Shown: in pieces, positions 41,071 to 50,210 of the stretch
Layout: the number at the start of each line of letters is the position of its first letter
How positions within the stretch are numbered: the stretch's first letter is position 1
NCBI GenBank assembly: GCA_022824405.1
Contig: JAJDZZ010000004.1
Location: forward strand, 1-52,327
DNA from: Opitutales bacterium
Lineage (GTDB): Bacteria; Verrucomicrobiota; Verrucomicrobiia; Opitutales; UBA2995
DNA length: 52,327 bases
Direction of reading: 5' to 3'
Program-made: the position numbers and the translations under genes
The notes under the pieces: model-generated
The model's input: the letters and a program-made list of their open reading frames with translations, nothing else
The model's database searches: none
Told to the model about the DNA's origin: nothing

Positions 41071-42027
41071 TTATGGGTTGATCGTTGCCGGGAAGTTGAA
41101 GGGTCGGGTCGAGGCAGGACGCTCTCGGCCCAGGTTTTGACGCCAGGCATTGAAATATCCGCCATATCTCTCCGCCATATCTTCGATGGAAGGTTTATAG
41201 ATTCTCTCCAGATGGGAGCGGATTTCCGGAGGCATCTCCCGGGCTGGGGATACATTGTATCTGGCGGACAGTCGCTCCCGGTTGTCGGCAACGGATGGGA
41301 TGCCGAGAAACGCACAAACTCCATTGAGAAGTTCTACCGGCTTCTCCTCAATGGAATCGTAGAAGCAAATGAGAATTTGACTGGAATCGAAGAAATTCAG
41401 GTAGTTCCCGATTATTTTAGGGTAGTCGCCCCGCCTTGTAATACCTTCCTCCGTCAGTGCAATCGATACATCGTTCAGGCATTCGATTTTCTTATTGAAT
41501 CGACCGATTTTCTTGTAGAAGCGCAATGCGGACCAGGCGCGGTCGATAGGATTTCTCACCAATAGGATAATTTTTACGGAAGGATTTATTTTCCGCATCC
41601 ATTCAATATCCTCCTCATCCAACAAAGCGTAGGCTGGAGTGATTTCACCCGAAATGGAACTCGAAGGAACATCCAGAAAAAGCGATTTGTACCAGCGGTC
41701 GTCATAATAGCCCAAAACCCAACGAACGCCCCACCTGATCCTGTCGAAACGTCTCGAAAGGACACACCGCGGCAGGGACCTGAGGATGCTTCGGCATTGA
41801 CGCCTGTGAAAGGGCTCGCTCTTCCGGAACCTGGCAAAGGGCGAAGCCGTTTGGAGCCCATTGGGAGAGGGGTACTTGGGCGAGCGATCGAAATAATGCA
41901 CTTCCTTGATGGGCGGCATCCAGACGGACGGATGCTTGGAAAGTTGTGCATGGAGCCAAGTCGTACCGGCTTTTTGGGCGCCTATTCCTATAAAGCCGGG
42001 TGAGGAATCAGTTGTATGAATTCTCAA
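41071..42027 (-). CDS. PAPS-dependent sulfotransferase
   Basis: A 318-residue protein with the 5'-phosphosulfate loop FIGIGAQKAGTTWLHAQLSK near 12-31 and the 3'-phosphate site ILLVRNPIDRAWSALRF near 155-171, as in the NDST/heparan-type sulfotransferase superfamily. It transfers sulfate from PAPS to a hydroxyl group, here probably on a sugar or lipid. The start is a TTG at 42027 whose last two bases form the upstream gene's TGA (TTGA overlap); no in-frame ATG precedes the conserved loop. No PAPS-synthesis genes are in the window. Context points to sulfoglycolipid synthesis. Confidence 0.9.
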   Translation of the reverse strand: MRIHTTDSSPGFIGIGAQKAGTTWLHAQLSKHPSVWMPPIKEVHYFDRSPKYPSPNGLQTASPFARFRKSEPFHRRQCRSILRSLPRCVLSRRFDRIRWGVRWVLGYYDDRWYKSLFLDVPSSSISGEITPAYALLDEEDIEWMRKINPSVKIILLVRNPIDRAWSALRFYKKIGRFNKKIECLNDVSIALTEEGITRRGDYPKIIGNYLNFFDSSQILICFYDSIEEKPVELLNGVCAFLGIPSVADNRERLSARYNVSPAREMPPEIRSHLERIYKPSIEDMAERYGGYFNAWRQNLGRERPASTRPFNFPATINP

Positions 42028-42836
42028 AAGTCAGGATCGGAAGTCGGCTTCATAGTCCAGTTGCGGAGGTTGCGTTCGATGTGGGAAATGATGGCCTGTT
42101 GTTCTTCCCGACCGGTCGATTTTATGGGGAGGGAGTTTCCGAAAGCCAGGTGGACATCGAGTTGGGGTCGAATTTTTCCGAAATCTTTCAACCATTTGGA
42201 GGTTCCCCAGGCATCTGTTTTCAGGGCAAGGGGTAAGACGGGCACTCCAGCCCGCCTGGCTAATTTTACCCCAATGGAGTTGAAATGAACGGGATTGAAT
42301 TTCGTCATGCGGGTGGTTTGGGGGAAAACGGCCACCGAGTATCCGGCCTCGATACGCTTGGTTCCTTCTTTCATCACCCGCACAAAATCCTCCTTGGGGC
42401 TGCGACGGCCAACCACGATGGGGTTGCGGGAGATCATGATGTGTCTGAAAATGGGATACCGGACGAGGGATTCCTTGACGATATAGGTAAACTTGCGGTG
42501 GGGACAGATCAGGTAGGGAAGGAGGAAGGTTTCCAGGGTGCTCATGTGATTGCCCACGACGACAAAAGGCGAATTCATTTCGGTGACTGCCCTCAAATTT
42601 CGGATGGAGCATTTTGTCCCGACCCCTTCGATGGCCTTGAAAATATCGAAGCTCGACCGGCACCAGGCCGGATCGTCGTAGAGACCGCGTTTGGCCAGGC
42701 TGGAAGCCTTAAAGACGATGGGAAGGATTCTCAGGTAATAGGCCAAGGTTGGAAAATGCCTGGCGAACCGGCCGGGGGATGTGTCGGGGGACCTGTAACG
42801 GTCTGCAATGACCGGGAAATCCAATTGAAAACGCAT
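42024..42836 (-). CDS. PlsC-like lysophospholipid acyltransferase
   Basis: A 270-residue acyltransferase. The catalytic block is GNHMSTLET with H97 and E102, i.e. HX4E instead of the standard HX4D. The third block reads FPQTTRM instead of FPEGTRS, followed by FNSIGVKLARRAGVPVLPLA. This divergent block is, as I recall, shared by a PlsC subgroup and is not mere decay. A hydrophobic segment near residues 32-45 suggests membrane attachment. It acylates a lysolipid or glycolipid. It follows rph by 22 bases and overlaps the sulfotransferase start, so it is translationally coupled to it. Confidence 0.88.
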   Translation of the reverse strand: MRFQLDFPVIADRYRSPDTSPGRFARHFPTLAYYLRILPIVFKASSLAKRGLYDDPAWCRSSFDIFKAIEGVGTKCSIRNLRAVTEMNSPFVVVGNHMSTLETFLLPYLICPHRKFTYIVKESLVRYPIFRHIMISRNPIVVGRRSPKEDFVRVMKEGTKRIEAGYSVAVFPQTTRMTKFNPVHFNSIGVKLARRAGVPVLPLALKTDAWGTSKWLKDFGKIRPQLDVHLAFGNSLPIKSTGREEQQAIISHIERNLRNWTMKPTSDPDF

Positions 42837-42858
42837 GCGTTCAATAGGTTGGCTGGCC

Positions 42859-43596
42859 TCAGAGGGCCTCGGCCTGGAGTCGGGTCAGGCTTTGGCAACC
42901 GGCTTTGGCCAAGTCCAGTAGTTTCCGGAGCTGATCTTCGGTGAAGATGGCTTCCTCTCCGCTTCCCTGAACTTCCACGTAATGGCCGGCCCCGGTCATA
43001 ACGACATTGAAGTCGACCGAAGCGTCGCGGTCCTCGGGATAGTTGAGATCCAGGATTTCCCAACCCTTGTAAATTCCCACCGAAATGGCGGAAATGGAAT
43101 CTCTGAAGGGATTTTCCGCAATTTTCTGTTGGGAGAGCAGTTTTTCAACGGCCAATTGGCAAGCCAGGTAGGCTCCGGTAATGGATGCGGTCCGGGTTCC
43201 TCCGTCGGCCCGTAGTACGTCGCAATCCACCCACATGGTTCGCTCTCCCAATTTCTCCAGGTCCATCACGGCCCGGATGGAACGTCCGATCAGTCTTTGG
43301 ATTTCCACTGTTCTTCCCTCCGGCTTGCCCCTGGAGACCTCCCTTCTCTTGCGCTCGAGGGTGGAGTAGGGCAGCATGGAGTATTCGCCCGTAGCCCAAC
43401 CCCCGGCGACCCCCTTTTCCCGCATCCAGCGCGGAACACCGTTGATAATCGAGGCCGCGCAAATGACGCTGGTATTCCCGAAAGAACAAAGCACCGAACC
43501 GGCGGCATGGGGCGCTATATTTTTTTTGAAACGCACTTCCCTCAATTGATCGGGAGATCTTCCATCGGGTCTTTCCAAGGCCTCTAATTCTTCCAT
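42859..43596 (-). CDS. rph: Ribonuclease PH
   Basis: A 245-residue phosphorolytic exoribonuclease trimming tRNA 3' ends. From ATG 43596 it begins MEELEALERPDGRSPDQLRE, then GSVLCSFGNTSVICAASI, GWATGEYSMLPYST, DCDVLRADGGTRTASITGAY and VDFNVVMTGAGHYVEVQGSG. All belong to the RNase PH fold and the phosphate-binding region (GGTRTAS). An earlier start (43680) would extend into unrelated sequence. It opens the minus-strand run that continues with the acyltransferase 22 bases on. Confidence 0.95.
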   Translation of the reverse strand: MEELEALERPDGRSPDQLREVRFKKNIAPHAAGSVLCSFGNTSVICAASIINGVPRWMREKGVAGGWATGEYSMLPYSTLERKRREVSRGKPEGRTVEIQRLIGRSIRAVMDLEKLGERTMWVDCDVLRADGGTRTASITGAYLACQLAVEKLLSQQKIAENPFRDSISAISVGIYKGWEILDLNYPEDRDASVDFNVVMTGAGHYVEVQGSGEEAIFTEDQLRKLLDLAKAGCQSLTRLQAEAL

Positions 43597-43670
43597 GGCT
43601 CTACGGAATGGACGGTCAGTTATTTGGCCAGGAAAAAGTCCAAGGAATGTTAGCCCGCAGGTCGCGGAGG

Positions 43671-43790
43671 AAGGGGTCAAGCCTTCAAAAAGTGATGCCT
43701 TTTGGAGAAAAAGGGTCAGGCCTTGAAAACTGTATTTCGTTGAACTTCATACACTTTTGCAAGGCAACCGACCCTGAAAGGCATAACTTT
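43671..43790. repeat. REP-like nested palindromic element between ispG and rph
   Basis: Two near-copies of 'aaggggtcaagccttcaaaa' lie 40 bases apart (43671 and 43711). The second pairs with 'caaggcaaccgaccct' at 43760-43775. An outer pair, 'aaaaagtgatgcctttt' at 43687-43703 and 'aaaggcataacttttt' at 43777-43792, flanks it. The structure abuts the ispG stop. The 'ggtcaggccttg' core recalls REP sequences mobilised by RAYT transposases in this phylum. Its cousin is at 52118-52190. Confidence 0.65.
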
Positions 43791-45809
43791 TTACGACTTG
43801 GATGGCGCTTCGGTCCATTTTCCTTCCCTTGCGATGAGGTCGATGAGCCGTTCCACCGCCTGTTCCTCCGGCACCTGGTATTCCACGCAGTCTTTCCCAA
43901 TGTATAAATTGACTTTGCCGCGGGCCCCGCCGACGTAGCCAAAATCGGCATCGGCCATTTCTCCCGGTCCGTTGACGATGCATCCCATGACGGCGATCTT
44001 AATCCCTTTCAAGTGACCGGTGTGCTCCCTGATTTTTTGTGTGGTGGTTTGGAGATCGAACAAGGTGCGCCCGCAACTGGGGCAGGCCACGTATTCGGTT
44101 TTTGAAATGCGGGCCCCCGATCCCTGCAAAACATTGTAGGCCAGCCCGACCGCCTTGGGGGTATGGGTGACGGATTCAACGCTGATGAAATCCCCTATTC
44201 CGTCGCAAAGAAGGCTGCCCGAGAGCAGGGACGCCTCCAGGAGATCGTTGAGAAACCCGGGGCTCTCATCCAAATAAAAGGCTCCCTTGTTGCGTATCCA
44301 AATGGGAGCCTTGATTCCAAGGCTTTCCAGGGTTGCGGCGAGGGCCCGGTATTGCCCCATGACGTGCCCGGGCCGACTGCCTCCGTGAAGGTAGACAATT
44401 TTATTATCCCATTTCAGGGAGAGAAGGGAGGAGGCAAATGTCCTGAGTTCACTGGCGTGGGTTCCCAGAGCGAGGGGTAGCCCTTGGGCTTCGGACCATT
44501 CGAACCAGGACCGGAGTGAACCGGGGGAAAGGTCTTCCAGGCGGAGGACAAAGACCATGGGAGATCCCGGATGGCCCGCCTTGGACAACCACTGGCCCGA
44601 TGCGAGGACCGGGCCGACCTCTACGAGGAGGGGAACGCTTCCGAAGGGTTGGCGCCTTATACGTCGTAAAAAGGGTTCCAAATCGGAATAATCGTCCAGT
44701 TTGACGATCCAGCCCTCTACCGGATTTTCCGCTTTCATGCCCCCGGGCACAGCATCCGGAGGAGGGGAGTGATCTGCCGCGGGATTTATGGCAAAGACCC
44801 GCGGCGGAGTCTGGGAATTCATGGTCCAGCAACCGGGTAAACTTATCGGTTCGATTACCCTGCGGGTAAATTGAAACGGATCCAGGTTCTCTTCTCCTTC
44901 GGATGGGGCCTTTTCTTCTTTTACCCAGTGTGCGGACACTTTGTCGGCCAGGGCCTGGGCTACCGGTATTTCATAGACGGGGTCTTCGGTGAGAGACACG
45001 CGAATGGTATCCCCCAGGCCATCCATCAACAAACTCCCTATTCCGATTGCGCTTTTGATGCGGCCGTCTTCGCCGTCCCCCGCCTCGGTTACGCCCAGGT
45101 GAAGCGGATAATGCATGTTCTCCGCCTCCATCATTTTTACCGTGAGCCGGTAAGCCTGAATCATAACCTTCGGGTTGCTCGCTTTCATGGAGATTATGAT
45201 ATCCTTATAACCGTGGCTCTCCGCGATCCGGATAAATTCCAAGGCAGATTCCACCATGCCCAGGGGTGTGTCGCCGAAGCGATTCATGATGCGGTCGGAA
45301 AGCGATCCGTGGTTAGTGCCGATTCTCATGGATCTTCCCAATTCCTTACACCTCAGCACCAGGGGGGAAAATGCCTCGTGGAGCCGATCCAGTTCCTCCT
45401 GGTACTGGGCGTCGGAGTACTCCCTGACAAGGAACTTTTTCTTATCGGCGTAGTTGCCCGGATTTACCCGGACTTTTTCCACGTGTTCAACCGCTTCCAT
45501 GGCGGCGGAGGGAAGAAAATGAATATCGGCAACCAGCGGAACGCTCAGTTTATCCTCATCCAAACGCCTGCGGATGTCACCCAAGGCCCGGGCACTCTGT
45601 CTGTTTGGCGCGGTAATGCGCACAATTTCGCAGCCGACATCGATGAGGGCGCGTGCTTGGGATACCGTCGCCTCGACGTCCAGGGTCGGGGTAGTCGTCA
45701 TGGACTGGACCCGTATGGGGTTATCGGCCCCAACCCCAACATATCCGACTTTTACTTCCCGGGTATATCGGCGGATGGTGGCGAATCTTGAAGCGCAATA
45801 TCGGTTCAT
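43791..45809 (-). CDS. ispG: 4-hydroxy-3-methylbut-2-enyl-diphosphate synthase, long form
   Basis: A 672-residue MEP-pathway enzyme that converts MEcPP to HMBPP. N-terminal TIM barrel: KVGYVGVGADNPIRVQSMTT, GCEIVRITAPNRQSARALGD and VPLVADIHFLPSAAMEAVEH with RVNPGNYADKK. C-terminal 4Fe-4S domain: EYVACPSCGRTLFDLQ near 568 and VMGCIVNGPGEMADADFGYV near 605. A roughly 250-residue middle domain separates them, as in plants, Chlamydiae and Verrucomicrobia, against about 370 residues in E. coli IspG. It starts 3 bases after the rseP stop and closes the uppS-cdsA-dxr-rseP-ispG operon. Confidence 0.95.
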   Translation of the reverse strand: MNRYCASRFATIRRYTREVKVGYVGVGADNPIRVQSMTTTPTLDVEATVSQARALIDVGCEIVRITAPNRQSARALGDIRRRLDEDKLSVPLVADIHFLPSAAMEAVEHVEKVRVNPGNYADKKKFLVREYSDAQYQEELDRLHEAFSPLVLRCKELGRSMRIGTNHGSLSDRIMNRFGDTPLGMVESALEFIRIAESHGYKDIIISMKASNPKVMIQAYRLTVKMMEAENMHYPLHLGVTEAGDGEDGRIKSAIGIGSLLMDGLGDTIRVSLTEDPVYEIPVAQALADKVSAHWVKEEKAPSEGEENLDPFQFTRRVIEPISLPGCWTMNSQTPPRVFAINPAADHSPPPDAVPGGMKAENPVEGWIVKLDDYSDLEPFLRRIRRQPFGSVPLLVEVGPVLASGQWLSKAGHPGSPMVFVLRLEDLSPGSLRSWFEWSEAQGLPLALGTHASELRTFASSLLSLKWDNKIVYLHGGSRPGHVMGQYRALAATLESLGIKAPIWIRNKGAFYLDESPGFLNDLLEASLLSGSLLCDGIGDFISVESVTHTPKAVGLAYNVLQGSGARISKTEYVACPSCGRTLFDLQTTTQKIREHTGHLKGIKIAVMGCIVNGPGEMADADFGYVGGARGKVNLYIGKDCVEYQVPEEQAVERLIDLIAREGKWTEAPSKS

Positions 45810-45812
45810 CGA

Positions 45813-47237
45813 TTATTCGGGATCGGGAAACGCGTATTCAAAACTGGAGGATGCGGCTCCGCCCGATCGATACCGGAAGATGCGCAACCCGTCGAAGATG
45901 GTGACGTAAACCATGAGGGAAAGCAGTAAAATCAGAAAGGCGCTTTGCAGGCTGAGGAGCAGGTTTTGCGGCATGGGTTTCCCCAGCAACCGCTCCAAAC
46001 TGGCCAAGGCTATGTGCCCGCCGTCCAGCACCGGAATGGGCAATAGGTTCAGGATGGCCAGATTGACATTTATTATGACCACGATCCAGAGAACATAGCG
46101 AAAATCGGCCAGGGCGAACTGAAAGATCAGGGTGCCGATACCCAGGGGTCCGCTGAGGTGGCGAATACCGATGTCTGAGCCGGGATGAAACAATCTTTCC
46201 AGGGTGGTAAAGGTCAAATGAATGACGTTATTCAGTTGGGTCAGGGGATTCTCCCGGAGGGTCGTTGTTCCGGGCATCCACCTGATCCCCAACATGGGAG
46301 CGTATTCGCCTTGGGGGTTTATTTGAATGGAAACCGGCTGGATTACTTTGGCGATCACATTTCCGTCCCGGAGGATGGTAAATTCAATGGGCGTTTCATT
46401 TACCTGGCCCACGTATTCGGAGATCTGTTCCAACGAGATGATTTCGGAACCGGCCATGGTCAGGATTTCATCGCCTTCCCTTAATTCAGCCCGTTCGGCG
46501 GGAGAATTTTTCATCAACTTCCCCACGATGGCCGGGGTAGCTGGCCTCAGGTGAAGGAGGCGGGTGCGTTCCGGCCCGCCAATAATGGGAAAGACCTCGA
46601 TATCCATGGCTTCACCCTGGCGGAGCAGGCTGAATGTGGACACTGGCCGGCCATCCGCCGTCTTGCCCGATCCCATGATCAATTTCAGGTCCACCTCCTC
46701 CCAACGGTTAACCGGTTCCCCATCGATAGCCGTTATGATATCCCCCTGCCGGAGTCCGGCGGAAAAGGCGGGATTCTGCAGGGTCTCGCCATCGATGGCG
46801 ATCGATTGGGGAACGAACCCGATCTGGGTGGTATCGTTGGTGGCATGGACGGGACGTCCTCCCAGAAGGTAGAGAAGGGAGGCCACCAGGAGGGCAAAAA
46901 GGACATTAAAGAAGGCGCCCGCCACCAGCACGATCACCTTGGAAGTCCAACTGATGGATTTGGCTTCAACCTGTTCCTCCGCCTTGCCTTCTATCATTTC
47001 CATGTGTCCCAACTGGGGAAGGGCGACATATCCGCCGATGGGCAGAAGGGATATGCAGTATTCGATGCCATCACGTTTCCAGGTCCAAAGCCGGGGTCCG
47101 AAACCGATGGAGAACCGGGTGACTTTCAATCCGCGCCACAAAGCGGCCAGAAAGTGGCCCAACTCGTGCACGAAAATGGAGGCTCCGAAGAAAAAGATAA
47201 CCAGAAATATGGCCTGGGCGTATGTCAGTATCTCCAT
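45813..47237 (-). CDS. rseP: RseP-type site-2 intramembrane metalloprotease
   Basis: A 474-residue inner-membrane zinc protease. HELGH at 24-28 in the first transmembrane helix and LNLLPIPVLDGGH near 400 provide the metal ligands. Two PDZ domains lie between (about 130-220, 225-310), with AFSAGLRQGDIITAIDGEPV and SPAERAELREGDEILTMAGS. E. coli RseP cleaves anti-sigma factor RseA and leftover signal peptides. It overlaps dxr by 13 bases and is followed by ispG. The last 20 residues (AASSSFEYAFPDPE) form a polar tail. Confidence 0.95.
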   Translation of the reverse strand: MEILTYAQAIFLVIFFFGASIFVHELGHFLAALWRGLKVTRFSIGFGPRLWTWKRDGIEYCISLLPIGGYVALPQLGHMEMIEGKAEEQVEAKSISWTSKVIVLVAGAFFNVLFALLVASLLYLLGGRPVHATNDTTQIGFVPQSIAIDGETLQNPAFSAGLRQGDIITAIDGEPVNRWEEVDLKLIMGSGKTADGRPVSTFSLLRQGEAMDIEVFPIIGGPERTRLLHLRPATPAIVGKLMKNSPAERAELREGDEILTMAGSEIISLEQISEYVGQVNETPIEFTILRDGNVIAKVIQPVSIQINPQGEYAPMLGIRWMPGTTTLRENPLTQLNNVIHLTFTTLERLFHPGSDIGIRHLSGPLGIGTLIFQFALADFRYVLWIVVIINVNLAILNLLPIPVLDGGHIALASLERLLGKPMPQNLLLSLQSAFLILLLSLMVYVTIFDGLRIFRYRSGGAASSSFEYAFPDPE

Positions 47238-48409
47238 CGGGAAATCAGAATTTCTATAATCTCTCGGGAAGTTTTTCGCGCCGTGGCATCAGCCTTCAAG
47301 ACCTCTTCCAAGGATTGAGGTTCATAGTTTTTTACCCGACCCAGCGTCTTTTCAATGATTTTGGGGATATCGGTAAACCCGATTCTTTTTTTGAGAAAGG
47401 CATCCACGCTCACTTCGTTGGCGGCGTTGAAGACTGCGGGCATGACCCCTCCCTCCTCAATCGTTCGGTAGGCCAGGCCCAGGCACGGATAACGCTCCAT
47501 TTGGGGAGGCTCCAAATTGAGTTCCATGAACCGGTCGAAATCCAGACTGGGCTCGGTTCCCGCCGCTCTATCCGGATAAAGGAGAACGTTTTGAATGGAA
47601 AAGGTCATGGAGGGTGGGCTCAGTTGCGCCAGTATGGAACCGTCTATGAATTCCACCATGGAGTGAATGATGCTGGCGCGGTGGATTACCACCTCGATCC
47701 GATGAGGCGGTATGCCGAACAACCAATGGGCTTCTATGACTTCCAGGCCCTTGTTGGCCATGGTTGAGGAATCCACCGTTATTTTCGGCCCCATATTCCA
47801 ATTGGGATGGCAGGTCGCCTCCTCCGGGGTAATGGTATGGAAGGTGGCCAAATCCCGATCTCTGAACATGCCACCCGATCCCGTCAGGACCAGCCGTTTC
47901 ATATGGCGAGGGGGAGACCCGTGGCTACACTGAAAGATGGCATTGTGTTCGCTGTCCACGGGCAGGAGCTTTACGCCGTTTTCGGCCACGGCGGAGGTGA
48001 AAAACTGTCCGGCCATGACCAGAATTTCCTTACTGGCGAGAGCCAGATCCTTCCCCGTCCTTATCGCGGCCAGAGCCGGTTCCAGGCCGAGCGTTCCAAC
48101 CACGGCCACCAGCACGAGGTCGGCCTCCTCGAGTTGGGCGAGGCGCAATAGCCCTTCCATGCCCCCGTATAGTTCAGTGGAATTGAACCGATCCGACCGG
48201 CGGGCTCCCTCAAAGGCGGCTTCTTGAAAAATGGCGGCGTGGGGAACATTGAATTCCCTGCAAATAGCAGATAATTTCCGGTGGGAGGAGTTGCAGGCCA
48301 CACCGACCAATTCGAGGCGGTCGGAATGTTTCCTCAGGACCCTCAGGGTATTTTCTCCAATGGAACCGGTTGCCCCCAACAGGACGAACCTTTTTTTGCC
48401 GTTACTCAT
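47225..48409 (-). CDS. dxr: 1-deoxy-D-xylulose-5-phosphate reductoisomerase
   Basis: A 394-residue NADPH-dependent enzyme of the MEP pathway making 2-C-methylerythritol 4-phosphate. Motifs are LLGATGSIGENT at 10-21, LALASKEILVMAG near 120, VDSEHNAIFQC near 150, LTGSGGMFRDRD near 172 and TVDSSTMANKGLEVIEAHWL near 212. From ATG 48409 it overlaps the cdsA stop by 4 bases. An upstream in-frame extension to 48673 lies inside cdsA and is rejected. KEILVMAG differs slightly from the usual KESLV. Confidence 0.96.
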   Translation of the reverse strand: MSNGKKRFVLLGATGSIGENTLRVLRKHSDRLELVGVACNSSHRKLSAICREFNVPHAAIFQEAAFEGARRSDRFNSTELYGGMEGLLRLAQLEEADLVLVAVVGTLGLEPALAAIRTGKDLALASKEILVMAGQFFTSAVAENGVKLLPVDSEHNAIFQCSHGSPPRHMKRLVLTGSGGMFRDRDLATFHTITPEEATCHPNWNMGPKITVDSSTMANKGLEVIEAHWLFGIPPHRIEVVIHRASIIHSMVEFIDGSILAQLSPPSMTFSIQNVLLYPDRAAGTEPSLDFDRFMELNLEPPQMERYPCLGLAYRTIEEGGVMPAVFNAANEVSVDAFLKKRIGFTDIPKIIEKTLGRVKNYEPQSLEEVLKADATARKTSREIIEILISRWRY

Positions 48410-49251
48410 GGGGAAGCGAAGAAGGACAGAAGTAAAAAGGCGACCGGGGCGCTGAGAAGCAGACTGTCCAGCAGGTCGAAGGCTCCTCCTATACCGGGAA
48501 TGCAATTGCCACTGTCTTTGACCCTGGCTTGCCGTTTGATTACCGACTCGAACAGATCCGAAAATGCTGCCATGGCGGCGATGGGAATGGCGCAGCACCC
48601 CGCTATCCAGGGATGGAAATTCGCCGGAAAATATTCGGGGAACCCCAGCGCCACCAGATAACCCATGGCGCACCCCAGGAGGATTCCACCAATCAGCCCT
48701 TCCCAGGTTTTGCCGGGGCTGATCTCGGGGGCCATTTTATTTCTGCCCAGCAAACTCCCGGCCAGAAAGCCCCCCACGTCGGAAAATTTTGCCACCCCAA
48801 CCACCCACAGGCTGGTCATTGGTCCCATCAATTCGCCGGGGAATAGCTGAGCTATGCGAATATAGAAGCTCATCATGAATGGTATGAGGAGCAATCCGAT
48901 CATGGTTCCACCGAAACGCTGGAAATTATCCTTTATCTGGCGGTTTCGAATACCGAAAAGGGAGCCCAGGATACAACCGACGGCCAGCACCACGGTGTCG
49001 TCCACCACTCCGCCGGTCAATTCCTGCAGGTACTCGTGCCAGGCAGTGGCCAACAGCAAACACCCTCCGATGGCCAGGCCAAAGCCCCGGTAGGCCTTCC
49101 AACCCAGTTTTTTTGACAGGTTGTAGAGCTCATTCTGGGCCATGAGGGAAAACACGGTGGCGAAGCAAACCAGGGCGGGAAGCTTCCAAAAACAGATCGC
49201 CACTATCAAGGCGCTCCAAAGCGCCACCGTACTTAATAAGCGCTTTGTCAC
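48406..49251 (-). CDS. cdsA: Phosphatidate cytidylyltransferase
   Basis: A 281-residue polytopic membrane enzyme that makes CDP-diacylglycerol from phosphatidate and CTP. About eight hydrophobic segments are present, and the C-terminal half carries SDVGGFLAGSLLGRNKMAPE with ISPGKTWEGLIGGILLG and SVIKRQARVKDSGNCIPGIG with GGAFDLLDSLL, the CDP-alcohol synthase signature. It overlaps uppS and dxr by 4 bases each, so all three are translationally coupled. Confidence 0.95.
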   Translation of the reverse strand: MTKRLLSTVALWSALIVAICFWKLPALVCFATVFSLMAQNELYNLSKKLGWKAYRGFGLAIGGCLLLATAWHEYLQELTGGVVDDTVVLAVGCILGSLFGIRNRQIKDNFQRFGGTMIGLLLIPFMMSFYIRIAQLFPGELMGPMTSLWVVGVAKFSDVGGFLAGSLLGRNKMAPEISPGKTWEGLIGGILLGCAMGYLVALGFPEYFPANFHPWIAGCCAIPIAAMAAFSDLFESVIKRQARVKDSGNCIPGIGGAFDLLDSLLLSAPVAFLLLSFFASP

Positions 49252-49988
49252 AGGTTGGAATTCATGGGGGCTGTCCTTTCTTGCCGGATTTGATCCCCCG
49301 TCATACCGAAACGGCGTTCCCTCTTGTAGTAATCCTCAATGGCTGCTTCCAGGCATTCCGGTCCGAAATCAGGCCAGTAAACCGGACTGAAATAGTATTC
49401 CGCATAAGCGCTTTGCAGCAGGAGAAAATTGCTGATGCGATGTTCCCCCGAGGTTCGGATGACCAATTCGGGATCCGGAATGTAATTTGTGCTCAGGTAC
49501 TTGCGGAAGGTGGTCCAGGAAAGCTGGGAAATCCCTTCGATTCCACTTTGCACTGCCTTCACATAACGGCCGACGGCGTCGAGGACTTCGTTTCTGGACC
49601 CGTAATTGAGAGCCAGGACCAAGTGATAGTCCTGATAAATAGAGGTTTCCCGCTGAATTCGGGAAAGAATATGGTAGACATTCCGGTTTAGTTCCTCGAT
49701 GCGGCCAATGGCGTGCAAACGGATTTTATTTTCGTGCAGCATGGCCGACTGCTTGAGGAGGAAAGTTCTCAGGAGGGACATCAAATCCGATACTTCCGAT
49801 GCGGGCCGTTTCCAGTTGTCGGCGGAAAAGGCGTAGAGGGTCAGGTACTTGATGCCCAAAGCACCGCTTTTGCGGACGATTTTCTCCGCATTTTCGACCC
49901 CTTTGAGGTGTCCCTCCCTTCGCGGAAGGTTGCGTTCCCTGGCCCACCTGCCGTTCCCGTCCATGATAATGGCGACATGTTGCAACAT
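49248..49988 (-). CDS. uppS: Undecaprenyl diphosphate synthase (cis-prenyltransferase)
   Basis: A 246-residue enzyme that builds the C55 carrier lipid for peptidoglycan and LPS. The N-terminus MLQHVAIIMDGNGRWARERN holds catalytic D10 and the following GNGRWA, and GHLKGVENAEKIV, YLTLYAFSADNWKRP and PELVIRTSGEHRISNFLLLQ are the other conserved blocks. ATG 49988 has GGAG eight bases upstream; a TTG nine codons earlier (50015) is less likely. It is the first gene of the operon ending in ispG. Confidence 0.96.
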   Translation of the reverse strand: MLQHVAIIMDGNGRWARERNLPRREGHLKGVENAEKIVRKSGALGIKYLTLYAFSADNWKRPASEVSDLMSLLRTFLLKQSAMLHENKIRLHAIGRIEELNRNVYHILSRIQRETSIYQDYHLVLALNYGSRNEVLDAVGRYVKAVQSGIEGISQLSWTTFRKYLSTNYIPDPELVIRTSGEHRISNFLLLQSAYAEYYFSPVYWPDFGPECLEAAIEDYYKRERRFGMTGDQIRQERTAPMNSNL

Positions 49989-50210
49989 TTTCGATTTCTC
50001 CGGGTGGTTGTCCAAGGCGATGACTGGGGATTTGCTTGAAAGGAATTCGGCTCAAGTTCCTGCAACGGGGTTATTATTAAAAAGGGTGGGGTGTTCAACC
50101 TGAAATTTCGGGCCGGGCGCCCCGGAGGGTGATGGGGGGAGGGATTTTAAACGATAGGAGAGGATTGCATGAGAGGTCGGTCCTGCCCATATTGAATCCA
50201 TTTCCGCTGT
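49989..50210. promoter_or_regulatory. Divergent promoter region of the uppS operon and the SelW-like gene
   Basis: These 222 bases hold no gene. An A/T-rich patch 'gttattattaaaaa' (50072-50085) and a strong palindrome CCGGGCGCCCCGG near 50112-50124 are the only visible signals. The palindrome could be a weak terminator or an operator. Confidence 0.35.
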
